A stretch of 64,000 bases of DNA from contig CAWEDP010000002.1 of NCBI GenBank assembly GCA_963807925.1, forward strand, positions 930,001 through 994,000, written 5' to 3'. Position 1 is the stretch's first letter. Every line of letters begins with the position of its first letter. This document shows, in pieces, positions 56,324 through 64,000 of the stretch. The position numbers were made by a program, and so were the translations under genes. The stretch is from CAWEDP01 sp963807925 (GTDB lineage Bacteria; Acidobacteriota; Vicinamibacteria; Vicinamibacterales; CAVVIG01). A model generated the notes under the pieces. That model was given only the letters and a program-made list of their open reading frames with translations. It was not told where the DNA came from and did no database searches.

Positions 56324-56992
56324 ATGAAGGATGTCGCGGTCGACGATCGTCCGCGCGAGAAGCTCGCGCGCCACGGTGCCGCCGCCCTCGGCGACAACGA
56401 GCTCGTCGCGGCGATTCTTGGAAGCGGGTGCCGGCGCACGAGCGCGCTGTCGATCGCGAACGATCTGCTGGCCACCCGCGGCGGCGTGCACGGACTGCTG
56501 CGATCCTCGTGTGACGAGCTCGCGCGCGTGTCGGGCATCGGGCGTGCGAAGGCGGCGCAGGTGCTCGCCGCCGTGGAGCTCGGACGCCGGACGCTGGCCC
56601 GCGCGCCGAGCGCGCGCGTGCGGCTGCGGTCGCCGCACGAGGCGGCGATGTACCTGTTGCCGCGGTTCGGCGCGCGGCCGGTGGAACAGTTCGGCATCGT
56701 GCTGCTCGACACCAAACACCGCGTGATCCGGGCGACGGTGCTGGCGGTCGGCGGCCTGAACGCCACGGCCGTGGAGCCCCGGGACGTGTTTCGCGAGGCG
56801 GCCGTCGGCGGCGCGGCGGCCGTCGTGATGTTCCACAATCACCCTTCCGGTGATCCCAGCCCCAGTCCCGACGATGTGGAGTTGACCCGACGGCTGGTGG
56901 CGGCGGGAGTCGTGATCGGAATCGACGTCGTCGATCACATCATTCTCGGTGACGTGAAGTACTGGAGCTTCAAGCAGATGCAGCAGCTCTGA
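56324..56992 (+). CDS. radC: RadC/JAMM-family protein
   Basis: The product is 222 aa: N-terminal helix-hairpin-helix part (DRPREKLARHGAAALGDNEL, RVSGIGRAKAAQVLAAVEL) and C-terminal JAMM metalloprotease-like domain with FHNHPSGDPSPSPDD near residue 170 and IDVVDHIILG. Biochemical function is unresolved for the family. It ends 8 nt before larC. Confidence 0.9.
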   Translation: MKDVAVDDRPREKLARHGAAALGDNELVAAILGSGCRRTSALSIANDLLATRGGVHGLLRSSCDELARVSGIGRAKAAQVLAAVELGRRTLARAPSARVRLRSPHEAAMYLLPRFGARPVEQFGIVLLDTKHRVIRATVLAVGGLNATAVEPRDVFREAAVGGAAAVVMFHNHPSGDPSPSPDDVELTRRLVAAGVVIGIDVVDHIILGDVKYWSFKQMQQL

Positions 56993-57000
56993 CGGTCACG

Positions 57001-58347
57001 ATGGCCAGAATCCTTTATCTGGACTGCTTCTCGGGCATCTCGGGCGACATGATGCTCGGCGCGCTGCTCGATGCCGGCCTGCCGCTGGCGGAGTTGCAGC
57101 GCGCGCTCGGCAGTCTTGCGGTGACGGACTATCACATCAGCGCCGAGAGGGTGCTGCGCGCCGGCGTCTCGGCGACGAGGTTCCGTCTGCACGAGCACCA
57201 CGGGCAGCCGGAGCCCGCGGAGATGGGCGCGTCGGCCCAGCACGCGCATGCACCGTCGGCCTCCCGTCCCGACGCCCACCGGCATGCACCAGGCCATGAG
57301 CACGGCCACGACGGCGAGGAGCGCGAGCGCCCCGGCGAGGGAAGGGACGTTCACGGTCATCGACGCCTGTCGGACATCTTCCGGATCATCGGGCAGTCCC
57401 AGCTGGCGCCCGCCGGCCGTGACCGTGCAAGGGCGCTGTTCGAGCGGCTGGCCGAGGCGGAAGCCGCCATCCATCACACGTCGAACGAGGAGGTGCACCT
57501 GCACGAGGTGGGCGCCCTCGACTCGATCATCGACATCGTGGGCGTCGTGTTCGGACTGGACTGGTTCGAGGCCGACCGCGTGGTGTGCTCGCCGTTGAAC
57601 GTCGGCGGTGGGACGGTGAGAACGGCGCACGGAGTGCTGCCGGTTCCCGCGCCCGCGACCGTCCGACTGCTGACCGGAGCGCCCATCTACAGCGGCACCG
57701 TTCAGCACGAGCTGGTGACGCCGACCGGTGCGCTCATCGCGACGAGCTACGCGACCTCGTTCGGCGCCATTCCACCGATGACGGTCGAGCGGGTGGGGTA
57801 CGGCGCCGGCGATCGCGATTTTCCGGACGGCCCGAACGTCCTGCGCCTGCTGGTGGGCCACGCGGCGGATCGTCCAGGGATCGATCGGGTGAGCGTCATC
57901 GAGTGCGAAATCGACGACATGAACCCGCAAATCTTCGGCGTCGTCATGGAGCAGCTGTACGCGGCGGGCGCGCTCGAGGTGTTCTACGTCCCCGTGCAGA
58001 TGAAGAAGAATCGTCCGGGCACTCTGCTGACCGTCGTCGCGCCGACCGATCGGCGCGCCGCGCTCAGCGACATCGTCTTCCGCGAGACGACGACGATCGG
58101 GCTGCGGTACGGCGATGTGGATCGCGAGTGCCTGCCGCGGGAGACGATTACCGTGGCGACCGCGGTCGGCGACATCCGGTTCAAGATCGCCAGACGCGGC
58201 GGACGCATCGTCAACGCGGCCCCCGAGTTCGAAGACGTCGCCAGCGCGGCTGCCGCACACCATCTCTCTGTCAAGGACGTGCAGGCGCTCGCCGTACGCG
58301 CGTACGGCGAGGCGCAGGCCGCCGATCCACTGCCATCATCATCGTGA
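57001..58347 (+). CDS. larC: Nickel-insertion protein LarC
   Basis: The product is 448 aa. N-terminal YLDCFSGISGDMMLGALLDAG, a His-rich stretch (about residues 62-120 with many His/Glu), EEVHLHEVGALDSIIDIVG and C-terminal ECEIDDMNPQIFG, PVQMKKNRPG and FRETTTIGLRY are diagnostic. LarC inserts nickel into the pyridinium-bisthiocarboxylate cofactor of lactate racemase. LarB and LarE are not in the window, and some related cofactor enzymes are other racemases. It overlaps metG by 4 nt. Confidence 0.93.
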   Translation: MARILYLDCFSGISGDMMLGALLDAGLPLAELQRALGSLAVTDYHISAERVLRAGVSATRFRLHEHHGQPEPAEMGASAQHAHAPSASRPDAHRHAPGHEHGHDGEERERPGEGRDVHGHRRLSDIFRIIGQSQLAPAGRDRARALFERLAEAEAAIHHTSNEEVHLHEVGALDSIIDIVGVVFGLDWFEADRVVCSPLNVGGGTVRTAHGVLPVPAPATVRLLTGAPIYSGTVQHELVTPTGALIATSYATSFGAIPPMTVERVGYGAGDRDFPDGPNVLRLLVGHAADRPGIDRVSVIECEIDDMNPQIFGVVMEQLYAAGALEVFYVPVQMKKNRPGTLLTVVAPTDRRAALSDIVFRETTTIGLRYGDVDRECLPRETITVATAVGDIRFKIARRGGRIVNAAPEFEDVASAAAAHHLSVKDVQALAVRAYGEAQAADPLPSSS

Positions 58348-60311
58348 GCCGATTCTTCCTGACGACTGCCATCGACTACGTCAACAGCCGCCCGCACCTC
58401 GGTACGGCGTACGAGAAGGTGATGGCCGATGTCATCGCCCGGTACCACCGTCTGTGCGGCGTCGACACCTATTTCCTGATGGGGAACGACGAGCACTCGC
58501 AGAACGTCTTCAGGCGGGCGACCGACGAGGGACTGTCGCCGCTCGCGTATTGCGACATCATGGAACAGGAGTTCCGCAGGACGTGGAGCGCCCTGAACCT
58601 GTCGTTCGACGACTTCATCCGCACCACCGAGCCGCGACACCGCGCCGGCGTCACCCATCTGGCGCAGCGCATCCATGCCGCCGGCGACATCTACGAGGGC
58701 ATCTACGAAGGCTGGTACTGCGTCGGGTGCGAGGCGTTCAAGCAGGAGAAGGATCTCGTCGATGGCAGGTGCCCCCTCCACCTGACGACCCCGCAGTGGA
58801 TCAAGGAGACGAACTACTTCTTCCGTCTCTCGAAGTACGAAGCGCGCCTTCGGGAGCTGTTCGAGCAGCGCCCCGGATTCCTGCAGCCCCACAACCGCCG
58901 CAACGAGATCCTTCGACTGCTCGATGCGGGGCTCGAGGACATCTCGGTCAGCCGCGCAGGGCAGGCCTGGGGCATTCCGCTGCCGTTCGATCCGGGCTCG
59001 GTCGTGTACGTCTGGTTCGATGCCCTGATCAATTACGCGTCGGCGGTCGGCCTCGGCACCGACGAGGAGTTGTTCGCGCGCTGGTGGCCGGCGAACCTCC
59101 ACGTGATTGGCAAGGACATCACCCGGTTTCACACCGTCATCTGGCCTGCGATGCTGATGAGCGCCGGCATCGAGGTGCCGCACGAGGTCTTCGGGCACGG
59201 GTTCATGACCGTCGACGGCCAGCGGATGAGCAAGACGCTCGGCACGGCGGTCGATCCAGTGGAGGCGGCGTCGCGATTCGGGGCCGATCCGCTGCGGCTC
59301 TATCTCACCAAGGAAATCACCTTCGGCAGCGACGGCGACTTCTCGTGGACGCGGTTCGACGAGCGGTACAACGTCGATCTTGCCAACAACCTCGGAAACC
59401 TCGTGAGCCGCATCACCGCCATGGCGGGCCGGTACCGCGGCGGGCGCCTGGCGCCGACCGGCGCGGCGTCCGAGTCGCTCGTGCGCGCCGGCGAGCAGGC
59501 GGCCCTGACGTATCGGGAGGCGATGGACGCGCTGGCGCTGCAGGACGGTGCAGCCGCGGCGTATCGCCTCATCGACGCCACCAACGGGTTCATCGCGGCA
59601 ACCGCGCCCTGGTCCCTGGCGAAGGATCCGGACGCGGGCGAGCGCCTGACGCAGGTGCTGTTCGACGCGGCGGAGGCGGTCCGGATCGCCGCCGTCCTGC
59701 TGACGCCGATCATGCCGGCGTCGGCGGCGGAAATCCTGAGACGGATCGGCGCGTCCGGCGACGCGCTCCGCCTCGATCGCGACGCACGATGGCGGAACGA
59801 AGGCGAGCGCGTGCTCGCACAAGAAGGCCCACTCTGGCCCCGCAAGGAGCAGACGATAGTGACCGACAACACGACGCCCGTCCCTGCCCCCTCTTCCAGC
59901 GCGCCTGTTCCGGCCGGGCCGCCCGAGCCGGCCGCGGCCACCCCGGGGCCGGCGGCCCCCGCGGCCGCCGGGCCCGCCGGCGGCGGGCGCATCACCATCG
60001 ACGAGTTCATGAGAGTGGATCTCCGCGTGGCGCGGGTGATCGGCGCCGAGCGCGTGCCGAAATCGAAGAAGCTCCTGAAGCTGCTCGTCGACGTCGGAGT
60101 CGAACAGCGCACGCTGCTGGCCGGCATCGCCGAGTGGTACGAACCGGAATCGCTGGTCGGCCGCACGATTGCCGTGGTGTTCAACCTGCAGCCCGCGCGG
60201 CTGATGGGCATCGAATCGAACGGGATGGTGCTGGCGGCGAGCCCGGAAGGCGGCAAGGCGATGCTCGTCACCTTCGCCGAGCCGGTCGAGCCGGGGACTC
60301 GCATTCGGTGA
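58344..60311 (+). CDS. metG: Methionyl-tRNA synthetase
   Basis: The product is 655 aa. PHLGT (residues 17-21) is the HIGH equivalent and RMSKT near 294-298 the KMSKS equivalent. A single zinc knuckle CVGCEAFKQEKDLVDGRCPLH follows. The core ends near 510, then a Pro/Ala-rich linker (about 515-550) leads to a C-terminal tRNA-binding OB domain (DEFMRVDLRVARVIGAERVP to the end). GTG start overlapping larC. Confidence 0.96.
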   Translation: MSRFFLTTAIDYVNSRPHLGTAYEKVMADVIARYHRLCGVDTYFLMGNDEHSQNVFRRATDEGLSPLAYCDIMEQEFRRTWSALNLSFDDFIRTTEPRHRAGVTHLAQRIHAAGDIYEGIYEGWYCVGCEAFKQEKDLVDGRCPLHLTTPQWIKETNYFFRLSKYEARLRELFEQRPGFLQPHNRRNEILRLLDAGLEDISVSRAGQAWGIPLPFDPGSVVYVWFDALINYASAVGLGTDEELFARWWPANLHVIGKDITRFHTVIWPAMLMSAGIEVPHEVFGHGFMTVDGQRMSKTLGTAVDPVEAASRFGADPLRLYLTKEITFGSDGDFSWTRFDERYNVDLANNLGNLVSRITAMAGRYRGGRLAPTGAASESLVRAGEQAALTYREAMDALALQDGAAAAYRLIDATNGFIAATAPWSLAKDPDAGERLTQVLFDAAEAVRIAAVLLTPIMPASAAEILRRIGASGDALRLDRDARWRNEGERVLAQEGPLWPRKEQTIVTDNTTPVPAPSSSAPVPAGPPEPAAATPGPAAPAAAGPAGGGRITIDEFMRVDLRVARVIGAERVPKSKKLLKLLVDVGVEQRTLLAGIAEWYEPESLVGRTIAVVFNLQPARLMGIESNGMVLAASPEGGKAMLVTFAEPVEPGTRIR

Positions 60312-60352
60312 ACGGATCCCGCACCTCCTGACATCCTGTGACCGGCAGATCG

Positions 60353-61132
60353 ATGATCGATTCCCACTGTCATCTTGCCGATCCCGCGTTTGCCGACGAT
60401 CTCGAGGCGGTCATCGGGCGGGCGCGGGCGGCGGGCCTCGAGCGCGCGCTCGTCGTCCTCGAAGCCGGCAACGACGGCGAGGCGGAGCGGGCGCGCCGGA
60501 TCGATGCCCTCTGGCCTGCGGTGCGGCTGGCCGTCGGCGTGCATCCGCATCAGGCCGGCCGGTTCGCGGACGATCCGCGGCAGGCGGCCGCGGTCGTGCG
60601 GCGCCAGGCGCTGGCGACGCCGCAGGCGCGGGCGATCGGCGAGATCGGGCTCGACTACCACTACGACTTCGCGCCGAGGGCGGTGCAGCGCGAGGTGTTC
60701 CGCGTCCAGATCGCCCTGGCGCGCGAGCTTGGATGGCCGGTCGTCATCCACACCCGCGAGGCCGACGAGGACACGCTGGCGATTCTCGGCGAGCCCGGCG
60801 CAGCGGGCGTCTCAGGCGTGCTGCACTGCTTCACCGGAACCGCGGACCTGGCCCGGGCCGCGCTGGATCTCGGGTTCTATATCTCGGCGGCCGGGATCGT
60901 CACCTTTCCGAAGGCCGGGGCGCTCCGCGAGGTGCTCAAGGCGATACCGCCCGCGCGGCTGCTCGCGGAAACCGACAGCCCGTTTCTGGCGCCCGTGCCG
61001 TTTCGCGGCACCCGCAACGAGCCGTCCCGCGTCGTCAAGGTCGTGGAGAAGCTGGCCGAGTTGCACGCGGTCGATGCCGTCGGAATGGCCGCGTCGATCT
61101 CCACGAATTTCCACGCGTTGTTCCGGCCCTGA
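60353..61132 (+). CDS. tatD: TatD-family metal-dependent DNase
   Basis: The product is 259 aa from ATG 60353 (MIDSHCHL at the N terminus); a GTG at 60338 in frame would add 5 residues. HxH metal motif (His5, His7), GVHPHQ, IGEIGLDYHYDF, VIHTREAD, HCFTG and LAETDSPFLAPVPFRG are complete. TatD/YcfH enzymes act on DNA 3' ends. It follows metG by 41 nt, a common metG-tatD pairing. Confidence 0.92.
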   Translation: MIDSHCHLADPAFADDLEAVIGRARAAGLERALVVLEAGNDGEAERARRIDALWPAVRLAVGVHPHQAGRFADDPRQAAAVVRRQALATPQARAIGEIGLDYHYDFAPRAVQREVFRVQIALARELGWPVVIHTREADEDTLAILGEPGAAGVSGVLHCFTGTADLARAALDLGFYISAAGIVTFPKAGALREVLKAIPPARLLAETDSPFLAPVPFRGTRNEPSRVVKVVEKLAELHAVDAVGMAASISTNFHALFRP

Positions 61133-61138
61133 CAACCC

Positions 61139-61200
61139 ATTCACGGTGAGTGAATTAGGCACTCGTCGCGTTGACACCCTCGTGCTCGTTGTGGTCAGAT
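61139..61200 (+). promoter_or_regulatory. Promoter region of polyprenyl synthase with upstream palindrome
   Basis: TTGACA (61171-61176) and TCAGAT (61195-61200), 18 nt apart, form a plausible promoter (good -35, weak -10). A perfect palindrome ATTCAC-GGTGA-GTGAAT (61139-61155) lies 15 nt upstream of the -35 and could be an operator or a terminator stem for tatD. Confidence 0.4.
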
Positions 61201-61223
61201 TGAGCACACTCGACTGAGCCGCT

Positions 61224-62213
61224 GTGGAGAAGTCTTCTCTCGACCTCGCCCAGATTTTCGAACCGATTCGCGCTGATTTGGAGCTCGTCGACCGCGAATT
61301 CGGCCGACACGTTCAGTCGCAGGTGGACCTGATCCCGAAGATCGGTCGGTACATCCAGACGAGCGGCGGCAAGCGCATGCGGCCTGCCGTCCTGCTGATG
61401 GCGGCGCGGCTGTCCGGGTACAAGGGGGATCGATCCGTCCTGTACGCGGCGGTCGTCGAGTTCATCCACACGGCCACGCTCGTCCACGATGACATCATCG
61501 ACGATTCGGATCTGCGACGGGGACGGCAGGCAGTGCATTCGCGGTGGGGGAACGACATCACCGTTCTGCTCGGCGACTATCTGTACATCAAGTCGATGGC
61601 GCTCGCGCTGACGCACGACACGCTCGACGTCGTGCGGCTGCTGTGCGACGTGACGCTGCGCATGATCGAGGGCGAGCTGTATCAGCTGACGAAGAACGGC
61701 GACGCCGACATCACCGAAGACGAGCACTTCGAGATCATCCGGCGGAAGACGGCGTACTTGTTCGGCGGATGCGCGGAAATCGGCGGCATGCTGGGCAAGA
61801 TTGGCGCCGAGCGCGAGCAGGCGCTCCGCGAGTACGGCTTCAACCTCGGCATCGCCTTTCAGTTGATCGACGATCTGCTCGACGTCACCGGCGACGCCGC
61901 GGCGCTCGGCAAGCCCATCGGCGGCGATCTGCGTGAAGGCAAGATGACCCTGCCCCTGATCCACCTGCTGCGGCAGAACGACGAAGTGGGCGGCCGCATC
62001 ATCCGCGACATCATCAGCAGCAAGGAGGTCGTGCCCGGCCAGTGGGACGAGCTCCTGCTGACCCTCGCGGAGCACCGGTCCATCGACTACGCGTACCGGC
62101 GCGCCAGCGAGTTCGCGGAGCGCGCGCGAAAGCCGCTGTACGTCTTTCCGCCGAGCCCCGAGCGGGAGGCGCTGCTGGCGCTGCCGGAGTACATCCTGTC
62201 GCGGGATCGTTGA
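61224..62213 (+). CDS. Polyprenyl diphosphate synthase (IspB/HepT-like)
   Basis: The product is 329 aa from GTG. TSGGKRMRPAVLL, the first aspartate-rich motif HDDIIDDSDLRRG (near 88-99), GDYLYIKSM, and the second motif QLIDDLLDVTGD (near 213-224) are complete. It condenses isopentenyl diphosphate to long-chain prenyl diphosphates for quinones. Chain length cannot be read directly. ligA starts by TTGA overlap. Confidence 0.92.
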   Translation: MEKSSLDLAQIFEPIRADLELVDREFGRHVQSQVDLIPKIGRYIQTSGGKRMRPAVLLMAARLSGYKGDRSVLYAAVVEFIHTATLVHDDIIDDSDLRRGRQAVHSRWGNDITVLLGDYLYIKSMALALTHDTLDVVRLLCDVTLRMIEGELYQLTKNGDADITEDEHFEIIRRKTAYLFGGCAEIGGMLGKIGAEREQALREYGFNLGIAFQLIDDLLDVTGDAAALGKPIGGDLREGKMTLPLIHLLRQNDEVGGRIIRDIISSKEVVPGQWDELLLTLAEHRSIDYAYRRASEFAERARKPLYVFPPSPEREALLALPEYILSRDR

Positions 62214-64000
62214 GCGCACCACGCCGGTCCCCCGAGCAGCGCATCGCCGAGCTCCGTGACGCCATCCGGCACCACGAAGAGCGCTACTACCTGCACCACG
62301 CCCCGGAGATCACGGACGAAGCGTTCGATCGCCTGCTGCACGAGCTCGAGACGCTCGAAGCGCAGTACCCCGAGCTCGTCACCCCCGATTCGCCGACCCA
62401 GCGCGTGGCCGGCCGCCCGGTCGAAGGTTTTGCGACGGTCGCGCACCTCGTGCCGATGCTCAGCCTCGACAACTGCTACACCGAAGAGGATCTGCGCGCG
62501 TTCGACGAGCGCGTGCGGAAGACGGGCGGCGTGGGCGCGGCGCCCGTCGTCTACGTCGCCGAGATGAAGATCGACGGCCTCAGCATCGCGCTCACCTACG
62601 AACGGGGCCGGCTGGTGCAGGGAGCCACGCGCGGCGACGGCGCTCGCGGCGAAGACGTCACGGTGAACGTGCGGACCATTCGCGCCGTTCCGTTGAGGCT
62701 GCGGGACGGTCCCGAGGATCGCATCGAGGTGCGCGGTGAGGTCTACCTCCCGCGAACCGCCTTCGAACGCGTGAATCGCGAACGCGAGGAGGCCGACGAG
62801 CCGCTCTTCGCAAACCCCAGGAACGCGGCGGCCGGCGCCATGAGGAACCTGGATCCCGCCATGGTCGCCAGGCGGGGCCTCAGCGCGTTCGTGTACCAGG
62901 TGGTGTCATCGGTCCAGGGCGACGTCGTCGCCCCGGGGGGGCCGTCGCATGAGGGCGCGCTCGAGGCGATGGCGTCGTGGGGCCTGCCCGTGGAGCCCCA
63001 CTGGGAGCGGTGCGACGGTATCGACGCGGTGATTGCGTTCTGCCGCGAGTGGGTCGATCGGCGCCGGACGCTCCCGTTCGACACCGACGGCGTGGTCGTC
63101 AAGATCGACGACCTCGCGCTGCGGGAGCGGCTGGGCGCGACCGCCAAGTTTCCACGATGGGCGACCGCCTTCAAGTTTCCCGCCGAGCAGGCACACACGA
63201 AAATCGTGCGCATCGGCGTCAACGTGGGCCGCACCGGAGCGGTGACTCCCTATGCCGAGCTCGAGCCGGTGCTCCTGGCCGGCACGACGATTTCGATGGC
63301 GACGCTGCACAACGCGGACGACATCGCGCGCAAGGACATCCGCGAAGGCGACACCATCGTGCTCGAAAAGGGCGGCGACGTCATCCCGAAGGTCGTGGCG
63401 CCGATCCTCAGTCTGCGGCCGGCCGACTCCCGGCCGTGGAGGATGCCGACGAGGTGTCCGGTGTGCGGGAGCGATCTCGGACGGGACGAGGAGGAGGTGG
63501 TGTGGCGCTGCGAGAATGCGTCGTGCCCCGCCCGGCTGCGTCGGAGCCTCGAGCACTTCGCCTCCAGGGCGGCGATGAACATCGAGGGGCTCGGCGAATC
63601 GCTCGTGGACCAGTTGATCGAGCAGGGGCTGGTGCGCGACGTGTCCGACCTGTACCGGCTGACGCCCGAGCAGCTCGAACAGCTGGTGGTGGCGCCCCGG
63701 GAGCCGCGGTCCGCGCGTGCCGGACCTCGCAAGCTCGGCAAGGTCGGGCGCAACGTCTTCGCGCAAATCGAGCGGAGCAAGGCCAACGACCTCGCCCGGC
63801 TGGTGTACGCGCTCGGCATCCGCCACGTGGGCGAAAAGGCTGCGGCGACGCTGGCGCGGCATTTCCGGACGCTCGATGGCGTCATCGGCGCGGCGGAAGC
63901 AGATTTGCAGGCCGCCTCCGAGGTCGGTCCGGTGGTCGCCGCGTCGGTCCGCCACTTTGCGGGCCAGCCGGCGAACCGTGCCGTGATCGGGCGGCTGAAG
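62210..64000 (+). CDS. ligA: NAD-dependent DNA ligase LigA, 3' end outside the window
   Basis: The frame is open to the window end (597 codons seen; typical total about 670-690). TTG start overlaps the previous stop. NTase: AEMKIDGLSIALTYERGRL with catalytic Lys near 119, then GEVYLPRTAFERVN, NPRNAAAGAMRNLD and VVKIDDL. OB fold: VGRTGAVTPYAELEPV. Zinc finger: CPVCGSDLG and CENASCPARL. HhH region continues to the edge, with a short Arg/Pro insertion (PREPRSARAGPRKLG) near 504-518. It seals nicks in replication. BRCT domain lies beyond the edge. Confidence 0.95.
   Translation, partial: MSAPRRSPEQRIAELRDAIRHHEERYYLHHAPEITDEAFDRLLHELETLEAQYPELVTPDSPTQRVAGRPVEGFATVAHLVPMLSLDNCYTEEDLRAFDERVRKTGGVGAAPVVYVAEMKIDGLSIALTYERGRLVQGATRGDGARGEDVTVNVRTIRAVPLRLRDGPEDRIEVRGEVYLPRTAFERVNREREEADEPLFANPRNAAAGAMRNLDPAMVARRGLSAFVYQVVSSVQGDVVAPGGPSHEGALEAMASWGLPVEPHWERCDGIDAVIAFCREWVDRRRTLPFDTDGVVVKIDDLALRERLGATAKFPRWATAFKFPAEQAHTKIVRIGVNVGRTGAVTPYAELEPVLLAGTTISMATLHNADDIARKDIREGDTIVLEKGGDVIPKVVAPILSLRPADSRPWRMPTRCPVCGSDLGRDEEEVVWRCENASCPARLRRSLEHFASRAAMNIEGLGESLVDQLIEQGLVRDVSDLYRLTPEQLEQLVVAPREPRSARAGPRKLGKVGRNVFAQIERSKANDLARLVYALGIRHVGEKAAATLARHFRTLDGVIGAAEADLQAASEVGPVVAASVRHFAGQPANRAVIGRLK

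Overview
The window is about 64 kb of high-GC bacterial chromosome. Gene content (Ccm cytochrome c maturation, many outer-membrane beta-barrels and Cys-anchored lipoproteins, a large surface-glycan region) and a repeated hairpin element (GTCCGGCTGAAGCCGGAC) suggest an uncultured Acidobacteriota, probably a Vicinamibacteria relative. The taxonomic call is an inference; there is no rRNA in the window to confirm it. Most genes are packed with 4-base ATGA/GTGA overlaps. Many monocistrons have a -10 box about 6-8 nt before the start codon and no Shine-Dalgarno site, as expected for leaderless transcripts.

Region 1 (1-8.69 kb) is an integrated, decaying mobile element ending at the 3' end of a tRNA-Phe gene. 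All its genes lie on the + strand: tyrosine integrase (cut by the window edge), an unknown gene, an AlpA-type regulator, a DUF3631 primase/helicase-like replication gene, terminase, HK97-type major capsid, portal, prohead protease. No tail, baseplate, holin or lysis genes are seen. This int-alpA-primase-packaging-capsid layout resembles capsid-forming phage satellites (cf-PICI) more than a complete phage. The genes carry about twenty single-base frameshifts and three in-frame TAG codons. The replication gene contains a cluster of five 9-mers inside nested inverted repeats, which looks like an internal origin.

Region 2 (8.7-25.8 kb) is mostly housekeeping: recA with a clear promoter, a YdjM-like membrane protein, a dciA-thiolase-hydroxybutyryl-CoA dehydrogenase group, maf, then a Ccm (System I) operon (ccmE of the Cys type, a ccmF-ccmH fusion, two accessory membrane genes, ccmA, ccmB, ccmC, ccmD-like). 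It ends with a phosphodiesterase, aroK-aroA, an RsbW-like kinase, an inositol-phosphatase-family gene and a beta-barrel protein.

Region 3 (25.8-50.4 kb) is a surface-glycan/lipid-linked sugar region: GT39-like membrane glycosyltransferases, polyprenyl-phosphate GT2, a flippase, GT4 and GT2 enzymes, a polysaccharide deacetylase, methyltransferases, an epimerase, a hexapeptide acyltransferase and an LPG-synthase-like flippase. A six-gene minus-strand operon (31.6-38.4 kb) is bracketed by two paralogous lipoproteins sharing an unrecognised C-terminal domain.

Region 4 (50.4-64 kb) returns to housekeeping: ttcA-like tRNA thiolase and glpD (both frameshifted in this sequence), a beta-barrel protein, a methyltransferase, a DapF homologue in which both catalytic Cys positions are Ser, a DUF4398-like lipoprotein, radC, larC, metG, tatD, a polyprenyl diphosphate synthase and ligA (cut by the window end). 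Five chromosomal frameshifts in 55 kb could be real or sequencing errors; four chromosomal or element frameshifts sit at the same GTACT context.
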